Source: Megaustenia siamemsis
Lineage: Eukaryota; Mollusca; Gastropoda; Stylommatophora; Ariophantidae
Assembly: GCA_032433765.1 (NCBI GenBank)
Contig: JAVIAB010000051.1
Location: forward strand, 153,464,421-153,528,420
Reading direction: 5' to 3'
DNA: 64,000 nt
Positions within the stretch are counted from its first letter, which is position 1. Each line of letters opens with the position of its first letter. Made by a program: the position numbers and the translations under genes. The notes under the pieces are model-generated. The model searched no databases. It saw only the letters and a list, made by a program, of their open reading frames with translations, and was not told where the DNA came from. This document shows positions 12,322 to 24,498 of the stretch, piece by piece.

Positions 12322-12770
12322 CTGAAAACTGACACTTACCGTCGTCTTTAAAGATGAACGTCGCTGAACGTTGTTGCTTTGGATGGCCTAGACTCACGTG
12401 CACTTGCTCAGTCGCACGGCCTAGAACCCGTTCCACGTTATAAACTGGCCAGCTCCAGTAACTTGCTCAGCAGCACGCGGAAACACTGTGAGCTTTCTAC
12501 AAATTAAATGACTTACGCGTCCTTGACGACAGACCGGCGTAAACAAACCGCCATTTTTGACGCGTTCAATAGTGTAACAACAATAATAAGTGATGGAATA
12601 AGGAAATTATAACAAAATGCAATGAATCAAAAGAAGCAAAGTGATTAACATCAAATAGAAAGCGCGCACACTCACATGAACCCTCAAAAAATAAATAAAA
12701 ACAAACAAATAAACAGGAAATTTCACTGGAAAACAGCACTTATCTGTGAATCTTATGAATAGGTGCATAA
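12322..12770 (-). other. LINE-E 5' UTR and inversion junction
   Basis: Non-coding sequence upstream of the ORF2 start on the minus strand, joined to the plus-strand 3' half at about 12771-12777 (GCATGCATATG). No ORF1-like frame is present. The exact 5' end of the element cannot be fixed without another copy. Confidence 0.6.
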
Positions 12771-12776
12771 TCTCGC

Positions 12777-14162
12777 ATGCATATGCTTCTCAAACTGGCG
12801 GTGAACCCCTTCCTCATAAGATGGATCGCCGCGGCACTGTTTCAGAGGAAGGTGATACTCAGATGTGGAAGTTGGTCTTCCGAGCCAACATCCATTTGTC
12901 CTGGGCTGCCACAAGGCTCACCATTGTCACCAGTTCTATTTAATGTGTACACAATAACGATCACGGCCCAACAGCTGGATGGGAGGGGAAGAACTATGAC
13001 TTTTGCTGATGATATTCTGGTATATCGACAGGGAAGAGACAGACAGGGAATCGCCTCCACAATGCAAGACGAACTCGATCGCATTTCTTCCTGGTGTGGG
13101 GTTTCAGGTGCCTTGGTTAATCCTAATAAAGCATCAGTTTCATGGTTCTCCCTTAACAATCATATCGTTAATACGACCACACCGGTAGTACGAATGGGAG
13201 CTGATGAGGTGACCAGGGACAAGTTGATGACATACCTCGGAGTTAAGTTTGATCGCAGCCTGTGTTTTCGGGACCACGTTGACCATGTGATAACAAAATC
13301 CCGCAAAGGATTAGCCGCCTTGAAGGTCATGGCAGCTGCCAACATCGAGCAGAGGCTACTTACTCTTCTGTTCCAGGGATTAGTCCTCGCACCAATCGAG
13401 TATGCCCTGGCCATTCTTACTGTCAGTACGACTCAAATTGATAGGCTGGAGAAAATACAAAATGAAGCCATGCGCATTATCCTGGGATGTACGAGGGACA
13501 CTCCCTGTGTGGCAATGAGGTATCTTCTTGACTTTCCAACCATGGATGACAGAATCAAGATCTGGAGAGCACGAGCATACCTGAAGATTAGTACAGATAC
13601 AGAGCATCCATTGCACCACGTGCTCAACACAGAGAAAGGTACCAGGCTAAAAAGAGGCAAATCATGGGTGGGCCGAGCAGAAGATGTCATCAAACAGGTC
13701 TGTGGGCTTACCAATATCAGCGTTGGTGAGGAGTGGATACCGGTGCCTACGTCATTCAAGGGGACTTTCTCATGTATTGTCACACTCGACAGGAAAAGTA
13801 GGGAACAGAACCCAGTCGTGGTTAATGCTGAGGTCAACGGTCTCATCTGCGATAACACCGATGAGAAAGATGCAGTCATCTATACAGACGGATCTGTAAG
13901 ACGACACGAAAAAAGTGCATGGGCATTTACAGCACGTTCGGCAGGCAGAATAGCCAAGGAAGACAGTGGTGCATACGCCATGACCACGAGTAGCATGACA
14001 ATGGAGGTGATGGCAGTGACCAAGGCATTCAAATGGTTAGAGTCACAAGACTACATCCACGCATGTATACTGAGTGATTCGATGAGCATGATAAAAAAAA
14101 GTGGAGGCGGGCTTTGTACGCATGCAATGGGTAGAGTCGTTGCAGAAATCCAAAATACGTAA
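12777..14162 (+). pseudogene. LINE-E ORF2, 3' half: RT palm/thumb and start of RNase H
   Basis: A 461-codon frame. It opens in the RT between motifs A and B, then shows motif B (GLPQGSPLSPVLFNVYT, about residues 47-63), motif C (FADDILVY, about 80-87) with both catalytic aspartates, and LGVKFDRSL after it. The thumb/connection region follows. RNase H begins at about residue 365 with VIYTDGSV (Asp), SMTMEVMAV (Glu) and ILSDSMSMI (Asp). The frame is lost at a run of eight A (14093-14100), and RNase H continues in the next frame at 14101. The catalytic residues are intact, so apart from the inversion and this one shift the copy is well preserved and probably young. Confidence 0.93.
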
Positions 14163-14538
14163 GGTCACCTTTGTCTTTGTCCCTGGACATGCGGGAGTAC
14201 GGGGAAATGAGAGAGCGGACAGGTTGGCTAGCTGCGCTGTCGTTGAGGACGGGCAACCGATGGATCGGGCGGACGTCATCAATGCACTCCGAGATGTGGG
14301 AAGAGCACAGGACTTCGACAAACACAGATCAACGTCGTTTCTTCGGATTATGGAAATGGGAGTTAAGATGGGCACAGCCAGAAATGAGAAACTTGGTGGC
14401 CGTGTAAGAAGACTTATCAACCAACATAGAACTGGAGTCGTCAGTCGCTGGACACTGAGGGAATTGCTGAGGAGGGGATCTGAGCACCCATGGACATGTT
14501 CGGAGTGCAATGATGATGACCCGCAAATAACTCAATAA
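14101..14538 (+). pseudogene. LINE-E ORF2, C-terminal end of RNase H
   Basis: This continues the RNase H domain after the A8 frameshift: EAGFVRMQWVESLQKSKI, then FVFVPGHAGVRGNERADRLA with the conserved His and final Asp. A C-terminal tail follows, ending with WTCSECNDDDP, a short Cys pair that may be the remnant of a zinc-knuckle-like end. The stop codon at 14536-14538 is followed directly by AACTCAAT repeats and then (GATA)n. Confidence 0.9.
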
Positions 14539-14549
14539 CTCAATAACTC

Positions 14550-15364
<815 letters not shown>

Positions 15365-15713
15365 TTAACATAACTGTATGGTGCAGAAACATTTGACATT
15401 AAATAAGAAACTAGAGCAGAAAATTGAAACCTTTGAAATGTGGATCTATAGGCAAATGGGGAGAAATGGATGGAGGAAATGGAAGACAATGAAGTAGCTG
15501 AAAATAGAAAAGGAACTACTTAACACAATTCGAAAAAGACAACTGACATTTTTGGGGACATGTGAAGAGGCATACTTTTCTAATAAAAGTCATCTTGGAA
15601 GGGAAGGTACAAAGTAGACAAGGCAGACCAAGACTAAAGTGGACATATAACATCAAAAGGTGAAAAAGTGAACATAAGCTAAAGTGCACCTCACCTCAAG
15701 ACAAGAGAGTGAA

Positions 15714-15747
<34 letters not shown>

Positions 15748-15803
15748 TAAAATGGCGCTACATGGTAGCCAACCTTCGATGTGGAAACGGTACCCAATGA
15801 ATG
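15365..15803 (+). mobile_element. LINE-A copy A3, old 3' fragment
   Basis: A degenerate LINE-A 3' end. YGAETFDI, KIETFEMWIYRQMGRNGW, TFLGTCEEAYFS and the end WRYMVANLRCGNGTQ can be read with several frame changes. A (GA)n run (about 15713-15747) has grown inside the region that codes for the RDRAEWRSM segment in other copies. It is clearly older than A2 and A5. Confidence 0.85.
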
Positions 15804-16480
15804 CAACATTACAATATTCTCGCGATACACAACCACCTCTTTAATTAACAATATAACTATCATCACAGTTACATCACAACCATTAATAATAATATTTTAA
15901 CCTTAATTATCGCTACCACAACTACCATTACCTCTAGCAGCTTTATCACGAGCAAATAGTGCTATTAATGCATACACAACACTAACAAGTCCATGTTTGT
16001 AACAACATAAATGCAGTGAACAAATTATAAATGAAAGCATGGTGTTTCCATGTCGTGACGTGTCATGTGGAAGGGAAGTGATGCTTTCATTTTCACCTCA
16101 CAAAATAAAGTGAAGGGCGGTAAAGCGGTGGCTAGCGAGCGAGCTTTGTGAAACCACGTGACCAACTGACGAATTCTATCTAGGCTCACCGAGCCTTAAA
16201 TGGGACCAAATATTTTTTTTAAGAAGGAAGAATAACACGTGAACTGTCCCCTGCTGTCATAGATGGGTTGATGGCAACATGAATATAGGTACCCAGCTAC
16301 ATGCTTCCTATACTACGGGCGGATTAACCAATAAGCAAATTAGGCACGTTCTTATCGTACCAAGTGTAGAGGGCACCACAAAAAGGCCCATATATTAAAT
16401 GCAAAAGTTTTAGTTCAAACACATACAAGAATAACAAGATCAGTCAGTGAGTACAGATCTCCGCCATGAAATCCAACAAG
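15804..16480. other. unassigned region
   Basis: No gene is recognised. Bases 16172-16215 (CACCGAGCCTTAAATGGGA) resemble the SINE-1 body (CACCCAGCCTTAAATGGG), so a broken SINE-related copy may be present. Confidence 0.4.
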
Positions 16481-16489
16481 CCAGGCTGG

Positions 16490-16800
16490 ATGCCTTACCT
16501 CTGTTAAGTATAGAAGTTGATGTCTTATCTCTGTTAAGTATAGAAGTTGATGTCTTATCTCTGTTAAGTATAGAAGTTGATGTCTTATCTCTGTTAAGTA
16601 TAGAAGTTGATGTCTTATCTCTGTTAAGTCTAGAAGTTGATGTCTTATCTCTGTTAAGTATAGAAGTTGATGTCTTATCGCTGTTAAGTATAGAAGTTGA
16701 TGTCTTATCTCTGTTAAGTATAGAAGTTGATGTCTTATCTCTGTTAAGTATAGAAGTTGATGCCTTATCTCTGTTAAGTATAGAAGTTGATGTCTTACAT
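16490..16800. repeat. 30-bp minisatellite, 10 copies
   Basis: Ten nearly identical 30-bp units (TCTCTGTTAAGTATAGAAGT plus TGATGTCTTA). Both strands are open through it (16415-16825 minus, 16447-16851 plus), which follows from the period being a multiple of three. It is not treated as coding. Confidence 0.97.
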
Positions 16801-16850
16801 AAGATAGTTTTGAGAATCTCATCAAAGACTTTGCAATTTAAAAAAAAGTA

Positions 16851-18134
16851 GATGACAACTTTTCAAATAGAAATAAATTGGAAGTCTACTAAAATTAACA
16901 TGATTCTCCTTCTTAATGTATGTTTTGTTTAATTTCTATAAATAAAATTGTATTTCATAGTTTATTATTGTTCATATTTTGAATTATATATATATATAGT
17001 GAGGGAGAAGGGGCACCAAAATCGTTTTAATGCTTAGGGCCTTAACTCGGCCCTGCCTATATGACATCGATTTTTTTTACGTCATAAATTACGTCAGCGT
17101 CCCTGAGCTAAGACTAATTAGTTGGGCCACATTGTAAGAATTACAGCAAATACACCCCCAAGCGGATAGTATATGGCCAACTCACACAAGGGGGCAGTTG
17201 TGTGTAGAGCAAACATAAGGTTATGAAGATGTGTGAAAGTTATCATTGTGGGAGATGTCCATTAATAACTACAAATAAGGACATATCTGACAGACGGTCA
17301 CGTTGAGAACAAATGTGAGAAATGACAGATTTTAATTGAAATGAAATCAGTTGTAAAATAGGTGAGACCTCACGACATAAATGCCAAATGTTCACTCTGT
17401 CTAAGGTTCTGTCATTCGAATTATTACAGACTTAACCTTAGGAGAAGCTACTTGGTAAAACAGTGTCTGGCATTTGCTACCGAAGATCAACATCAGTCTG
17501 CTTTTCACCATCTGTATTATCACATGTCATAAAACCAAATAAAATGACAACTAAACCAAATGACATTTGTTGTGTTTGTCTTCTCAGATCGATACGGCTT
17601 CGCCGTTGACCTCTAAAGATGAGTATCGAGCATTCCCTCATACTGCGGTATGGCGTAAAGCTGACCATATCTCTCATAAAAATCAAATTGTCACAAAACT
17701 ATACTCCCTATCCGCTGAGTGAAGTATAACATTTGCGAGGCTGAATAGAAATGAGGCGGATCATTCCTGTCCATACTGCTAAATTATTCTCCACCTCTGC
17801 CATGTGTCCATCCATCTATGCTCGCCAACTGACTCTCCTCATGACCCGTCCTTGACAGAACACTGAAGGTTCCTAGACGTATTCTGCTTTGGTTTCCAGG
17901 AAGTTACAATTTCTGCGCCTTTCGGCCCAATACATCTGACTCAAGCTTTGAATTTTTAGATGCGAAATTGCCTTCCCTGTTTGATTCCTTCTCGCAGTCA
18001 GTTCTCAAGTCTACACCGCATGAACGTGGAGTGCCATTTCTAGCTTGGTGAATCGGAGGCAGCAATCAACTATGAGTCTATGACCACATTCAGCCCAAGA
18101 GCTATTGAACGTCTGCGATTAGTTACACTAATTT
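16851..18134. other. unassigned region with possible X2 repeat
   Basis: No gene is found. A (TA)n run lies near 16985-17000. Bases 17900-17945 (TTTCTGCGCCTTTCGGCCC) match the upstream part of repeat X1, so 17888-18010 is probably a partial X copy. Confidence 0.45.
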
Positions 18135-18690
18135 CCATCATCATCATCATCATCGGTGCCATGCTGGTTGCATAGGCGATCATCTCTCTCCACATCACTC
18201 GGTTGTTCATACATGTCATAATTTCAGTCGGTGATTTTTATTTGTTGTCATTTGGATAAGCTGTTCAATATTTTTTTCTCTTGGTTTTTCTCTGCTCTTC
18301 TTTCCATTCATTCCAAGAGTATTTATAGTATTCGCCATGCCTTCCTTTCGCATGACTTTCCAAATAAATGTCGATTGTCTCTTCATTGTAATTTTGATGA
18401 TATTTCTGGTTTCTCCAACTCGTTTTAAACATGCAAAATTTGTAATTTTGCTATCCATGAAATTCGTAGCATTCTTCTGATAAACCACATCTCACCTGCC
18501 TGCAATGTTCCATGTGCTGTCTTACTTATCGTCCGTGACTCACTTCTATATAGCAGGACAGGTTCGATTTTCATGTGAACAAAAAAAAAAATAAGATTAC
18601 TAAAGACACAATGAAAACAATCTATCCTGGTAGTAACAAATAAGTACACATGAATTATGTGTGAACAAATCGAACGATCGAACTTCAAGA
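18135..18690 (-). mobile_element. LINE-F copy F1, 3' fragment
   Basis: The 3' part of an RTE-like LINE on the minus strand with a (CAT)n end at 18135-18152. Pieces readable in two frames are IEPVLLYRSESRTIS, EMWFIRRMLRISWIAK and STFIWKVMRKEGM, followed by sequence that should be the GKIEGKRSRG-like part and a degraded C-terminus. It is similar to F3 and F4 but more diverged. Confidence 0.75.
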
Positions 18691-18904
18691 CTTTCTATGC
18701 TCCTACTTTTGTTTATTATTTTAAAAAAACGTTCTATTTGATTGTTTATTATTTAAAACAGTCAAATGTTTCCGGTTGGATCCAAAATGGAGGATTTGTT
18801 TTTCTCCGGCTTGGTATCAAACCGTTGATCAGAGGTTTAACAAGCCGCTCTTGTTAATGAAACGTAGACCTGATGCAGAATGTGTTAATAGGATTGAAAA
18901 CTGC

Positions 18905-18986
18905 TCGAATAAAATTTTAGATAAGAGAAAGAGTATCTGGGTCTATGCCATATGGGCCGGCTACGGCTCGAAAGGTCAATGTATGG
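18905..18986 (+). mobile_element. LINE-D 3' UTR fragment D2
   Basis: About 80 bp matching the 3' UTR of D1 and D3: GAGTATCTGGGTCTATGCC, then ATATGGGCCGGCTACGGCTC and GAAAGGTCAAT. It is directly followed by a 29-bp minisatellite. Confidence 0.85.
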
Positions 18987-18989
18987 ATA

Positions 18990-19245
18990 GATGTGATTGT
19001 TTATTATTTAAAATATTCTATGTGATTGTTTATTATTTAAAACATTCTATGTGATTGTTTATTATTTAAAATATTCTATGTGATTGTTTATTATTTAAAA
19101 CATTCTATGTGATTGTTTATTATTTAAAATATTCTATGTGATTGTTTATTATTTAAAACATTCTATGTGATTGTTTATTATTTAAAATATTCTATGTGGT
19201 TGTTTATTATTTAAAACAGACTTTGTGATTGTTTATTATTTAAAA
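18990..19245. repeat. 29-bp minisatellite with alternating units
   Basis: About nine units of GTGATTGTTTATTATTTAAA plus ACATTCTAT. ACATTCTAT and ATATTCTAT variants alternate, giving a 58-bp higher-order period. A single related unit lies upstream at about 18730-18760. Confidence 0.93.
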
Positions 19246-19864
19246 CCTTTCATTCCTGAAATGAAATCAACAGTAAGGTTATCACTCACGGTCGCTCGGT
19301 CACCACCATTATCATGTTTCTGATCACGATATTAACACAGCCGTAGCGGCTTCACGCTGTGTTGTATGGTGTCAATTATCGAAAATGCGAACACAACCAG
19401 ACGCGAACAAACATACTTGCAAGGACAAAACAAACTTGAACCTGCGTGTTTACTAGGCATTCCCGCATCTTGACAAATTGGCTCAGTCCGAACTTCTCAC
19501 GCCCACTTCCGGTATGAAGAACTCTTCAGTTTAAAATGTCTGAAAAGTCAGAGCCTATTTCCGGCACGTGTGCTTCCTGGAGAATGTCAGAACAGACAAG
19601 ACGCAGCGAAAGTCCCGTTATCAACACAATGAAGAGGCACGCATAGACTTTCGCCTGTAACACGGGATGGACATGGTCTAACACATATCTATCAAAATAA
19701 TATAAACTAGATAAATAACATTGTATATTTTGACAGTTTGATGGTATGAGATATTGAAAACTGAACATTTGGTCTTGACTTAACCCATGATCCCCACGTG
19801 ATTACGTAATGGGATTTGTTAAATGTTACTTTATTTTTTTTAAATTAAAAAGCATTGTTAAAAT
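19246..19864. other. unassigned region
   Basis: Mixed-composition sequence with CpG-containing stretches at 19320-19510. No gene or repeat is recognised. Confidence 0.4.
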
Positions 19865-20277
19865 TAATTCTACGTTCAATTCTTCAGACATTAGGCAAGA
19901 AAAACCAACAGGAAATTGAAGTCTTTGAAATGTGGATTTATAGAAGAATAATTGGACAGAAAGAAATAAAAAAAGAAGATGAAATCTTAAAATAACTAAA
20001 AGTGAAAAGAAAACTACTAAATACAATTCAAACAAAACAAATGAGATTTGTGAGGCATGTTCAAAGACAGTGCAGCTTACAAAAAGTAATCTTGGAAGGG
20101 AAAATACAAGGTAAAAGGGGCAGACACAGACTAAGACTAACATGGACGAGTAACATTAAAAGATGGCCAAGTCAGCCTATGACAACCTGTATTATCAAGG
20201 CAAGAGACAGAACGGAATGGTGCTCCATGGTAGCCAAACTTCGATGCGGAGACGGCACTCAATAATGATGATGATGA
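19865..20277 (+). mobile_element. LINE-A copy A4, 3' fragment
   Basis: A short LINE-A end. It has VFEMWIYRRIIGQKE, then after a stop KRKLLNTIQTKQMRFVRHVQ, GKIQGKRGRHRLRLTWTSNI and WCSMVAKLRCGDGTQ, ending in (ATG)n. An 87-codon frame (20002-20265) survives. It is truncated inside the C-terminal region and inactive. Confidence 0.92.
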
Positions 20278-20734
20278 ATTCTAATTTAATTATTGCTCGT
20301 CTCTAAAGTGTCTTCTCGCTCATGTTAATGAAGACAGCGAGCACACTCTCTCATTGTAAAATTGTCTTTCTACAGGTCGAGCTCTGAAAACATCTGCAGC
20401 TGTAAATTGACTGAACCACAGACCACTTCTCGACGTCAAGAAACCCATATTGGATGTGTGCACGGTTTGATGCTCCGGAACATATTCTTGAAAAAAAAAT
20501 TATAAGGGAAAAAAAAACAAATTAAAAATGTGTACAAAGATGAGAGATTTTATTTGAAATGAAGAAATATCGCAGAGAATGATCGTCAAGATGCAGGAAA
20601 TACAATCTACAAACAACAGATGAGTGAACAATTTCACTGAAATTCATTTTACAAGGTAAAAGATTGAAAATGACAATGAAGGAAAAATGTGCTATACTTA
20701 GGAAGAAAAAACACAGGTATGAATTCTGTTAATG
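20278..20734. other. unassigned region
   Basis: AT-rich sequence with short A runs. No gene or repeat family is recognised. Confidence 0.4.
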
Positions 20735-20935
20735 AATAACACATGGATGAATGATGTGTGAATAGATGTTTAGGAGAATAATGTGTGAGTGAGGAATAAT
20801 ATGTAATTGGTTGTTTAGGAGAATAATGTGTGAGTGAGGAATAATATGTGATTTTGTGTTTAGGAGAATAATGTGTGAGTGAGGAATAATATGTGACTGG
20901 GTATCTAGGAGAATAATCTGCGAGTGAAAATGCTT
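20735..20935. repeat. about 48-bp tandem repeat, four copies
   Basis: Units contain AGGAGAATAATGTGTGAGTG and AGGAATAATATGTGA, with decay in the outer copies. Confidence 0.88.
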
Positions 20936-20965
20936 TTTTTTAAAATTAATATCTATCTATCTATT

Positions 20966-23900
20966 AACACTCTTTACAACGAGTTAGAGATGACCATGGA
21001 ACAGTGTAAATTCCAAGAAATAACTATTATATATTAGCGGATTTCAGTGCAAAGGTAGGAACAGCCAAAGTACAAAATGTCACTGGGGGACATGGCCGTG
21101 GAGAGATGAATGACAGAGGGGATTGATTGATAGATTGGGCAAAGACAATGATTATAGGTAATACCTGGTTCAAACAACACCGTAGGCGACTATGGACATG
21201 GCAAAGCCCAGACAAAAAAGTACACAATCAAATTGATTTTATACTGGTACAGAGAAGATTCAGGAATGGGCTAACATTTGTTAAAACAAGGCCAGGAGCA
21301 GATTGCAATAGTGACCATGTACCAGTAGTTGGAAAGATAAGAATAAAACTGCGGAAGACACAGAAATCCCCAATAAATTTAAATTACAACTAGACATGCT
21401 TAGAGAGGATAGACAGATGAGTGATAAGTACAGTACGAGAGCACAAAATAGATATAATGCTATTGAGAAAATACACGAAATCGAGGAACAGTGGTAAATG
21501 TTCAAACAAATGATTATTAAACAAACATGAAAAGAAGTAATACCAGTGACTAAAAGAATCAACAAAAAGAAATGGATGACAGAAGAAATGTTACAACTAA
21601 TGGACGAAAGACGAAAACGTAAGAAAGAAGAACGGACATACATAATGTTGCACAAAGAGATCCAAAACAAATGCAGAGAAGCAAAAGAAGGATGGTTAAG
21701 GCAGAAATGTGAAGAAATGGAAAAAAACAACAAAAGAAAGACTCACAATTTATGCACAGTCAGTTAAATGAATTAACAGGAAGAAAAGAAGTCAAAGTTT
21801 CAGGATGTGTGAAATAAAATAAAGGAAATATAATAATGGGACAGGAGAAGACAATGGAAAGATGGACAGAATATATCAGTCAACTCCATGATGATGAAAG
21901 ACCAGAGCTAAGAAATTCAAACAAAGACACAGGACCACCAATATTGCAGAGTGAAGTGGAGGACGCAATTCAACACATAAAAAAGGGCAAAGCTCCAGGT
22001 CCCGACAATATAACAACAGAAGAGATAAATGCATTAGGAGAGCTGGGAGTACAAGTCATAATAAAACTACTCAATGTCATATATAACATTGGACACATAC
22101 CCGAAGATCTATTAAAATCTATCTTTGTAGCCATACCAAAGAAGTCAGGCGCCACTGATTGTGAAGACCATCGCACAATTAGTCTCATGAGCCATATGAC
22201 GAAAATATTACTAAGAATCATCATGAGACGTGTAAGGAACAAAATAAAAACCAGAAATAAGTGAGGAACAATGTGGATTTGTGGAAGGAAAGGGCACCAA
22301 TAATGCAATATACATTTTGAGAACATTGATAGTAGAATCTATAGAGGTAAAGAAAGATCTATATATGTGCTGTATAGACTATACCTACGGGGTAGCAGGA
22401 CAACTACTAGATAATATAATGGCACTATATAAAAACAGTCAAAGTGCCGTTAGAACATCGGAAGGTCTGTCAGAATGGTTTCAGGTTACAACAGGTGTAA
22501 GACAAGGATGTGTCCTCTCACCACTCCTCTTCATCATATATATGGACAAAATAAATCAGGAAACAACCAACAATAAGGAAAAATCAAATAATAGTATAGA
22601 GGTAGAAAGTTCCAACATAAACGAGCTACTATTCGCAGATGACCAATGCCTAATATATGAGGATGAAAACCTGCTACAACATCATATAACATCTCTAGAT
22701 AAAATTTGCACAAACTACAGTATGAAAATTAACACAGAAAAACAGAGGCTATGAGAATAAGTAAATTAAGACACCCATTAAACATTAAGATCAAAGATAA
22801 AGAAATAAAACAAGTAGAAGAATTCAAGTATTTGGGCACAATGTTCACAGAAGATGGAAAACTAGACAGAGAAATTGACATGAGAATACAAAAAGCAAAT
22901 GCTGTTACATACCAGCTTTCACCATTGCTAAGACATCCAAACATTTCTATGCCAGCTAAACAACAAATGATAAATAGCATTTTCATACCAACTTTGTGTT
23001 ATGAAAGTCAAACATGGACCCTTTCTAAACCACAATTAAGAAAAATAAATACATGTGAGATGCGATGCTTGAGAAAAGTAACAAACAACACAAGAAGAGA
23101 TAGAATACCAAATGAAACCATAAGAAAAATGGTAGGAACAAAACCCTGCCAAGAATATATAGAACAACAACAACTTAAATGGTTTGGCCACCTGGTCAGA
23201 ATGAATCCTTACCAATCACCATCAAGGGCGTTCTTCTCGAGAATGCATGGAAAAAGACCAAGAGGAAGACCCAGAAGAAGATGGATAGATGCAGTGACAG
23301 TGACATGTAACAACAAAGGAAAATCACTAATTCAGACAATTCGAGCAGCTCAAAAACAACAAATGATATAAACCACGACACCTTTTAGGTATCAGTGAAA
23401 AGAGAGAAGAAGAAAGAATAGACTACACAAAAGCATTTGAAAAAGTAAAGCATGTTGAAATAATCAATATGCTGAAGAAATTAAACATTGATGGCAAGGA
23501 TCAGCGAATCATAAAAAACAAACATGTACTGGCAACAAACAGCAGCTATACGAATTAACAACCAAATATGACAATTTCAATTTATAAAACAAGGAATCAG
23601 ACATGGCTGTGTTCTGTCACCGGATTTGTTTTCACTTTACAGCTAACATATTATGAGATCAATAGTAGACAAAAAAGGAATTGAAGTCAACAGTCACAAC
23701 ATTAATAATTTGCTTCTGCGGATGACACAGTCTTAATAGCAGAGACAGAGAATGAACTACAAGAAATGATAGACATAATAGTAAAAGAAAGCAATAAAAA
23801 GGGTCTCAGTCTGAATAGTAAGAAAACAGAAATAATGATCATATCAAAGAAACAATCATCACCATAATGCAGCATAAAAATAAACAGGACAAATTCGAAA

Positions 23901-24487
23901 CAAGTGCAACGCGTCAAATACTTGGACACAATAATAGCATCAGAAAATGCACCACAGAAATAAAATAGCTGAGGCCAAAATAGCATTTCAGAAAATGACA
24001 AATATCTTATGCAACAAATCTATGTCAATGGAAGTGAGAAAGAGAGTTCATCGGTACTATATAGAACCAATTCTGACCTATGGAAGCGAATCATGGACAG
24101 TAGACAAACAAATGAAAATACGATTAGAGGCCACAGAGATGGGATTCCTCAGAAGAATGTTGAAAGTTCCCTGGACTGCTAAAAAAGACCAATGAGGAGA
24201 TTCTCTAAAAGGCCAACACAAAAAGGGAATTCTTTAAAAAACATCAGAAAGAAACAATCATCATTTTTCGGGCACATCATGAGAAGAGGAAAGTTGGTAT
24301 ACTTGGTTACAACGGGCAAAATAACAGGAAAAGGAGATCGCGGACGACAAAGAGAGAAAATACTGGATGGTTTGGTGTCATGGCATGGAAAACAGTCAAC
24401 AACAGAACTGATACGATGCACTGTAGATAGCAGATTGTGTAAGGACATAATCGCCTACGGCAACTGGTATGGTACACGATGATGATG
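20966..24487 (+). mobile_element. LINE-B copy B1, long but interrupted by LINE-C
   Basis: An RTE-like LINE lacking only its 5' end. Endonuclease C-terminal half (20966-21393): FSAKVG, KVHNQIDFILVQ and NSDHVPVVGK. RT fingers (21836-22264): KKGKAPGPDNITTEEINAL, IPKKSGATDCEDHRTISLMS. The copy is cut at 22385 by LINE-C and resumes at 23417 with DYTKAFEKVKH. It then runs through the RT palm, damaged here with a changed YADD region, and the C-terminal region (MGFLRRMLKVPWTAKK, SSFFGHIMRRGKLVY, GDRGRQREKILDGLVSW) to an (ATG)n end. The flanking repeat ATCTATCTATT (20955-20965 and 24488-24498) is a likely TSD inside the microsatellite tail of LINE-D copy D3. Many frameshifts are present, so it is inactive. 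Confidence 0.92.
22385..23416 (+). mobile_element. LINE-C copy C1, nested in LINE-B
   Basis: A different, 5'-truncated non-LTR element inserted in B1. It encodes RT motif B (GVRQGCVLSPLLFIIYMD), motif C as FADDQCLIYE (22630-22660) and, after a frame change at about 22750, a 206-codon C-terminal region. That region includes EEFKYLGTMFTEDGKLDREI, YESQTWTLSK, CEMRCLRKVTNNTRRDRI, LKWFGHLVRM and GKRPRGRPRRRWIDAV. The 3' end is (AGA/GAA)n-like. It is flanked by TATAGACTATAC (22373-22384) and AATAGACTACAC (23417-23428), a TSD of about 10-12 bp with small differences. Only one copy is in the window. Confidence 0.92.
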
Positions 24488-24498
24488 ATCTATCTATT

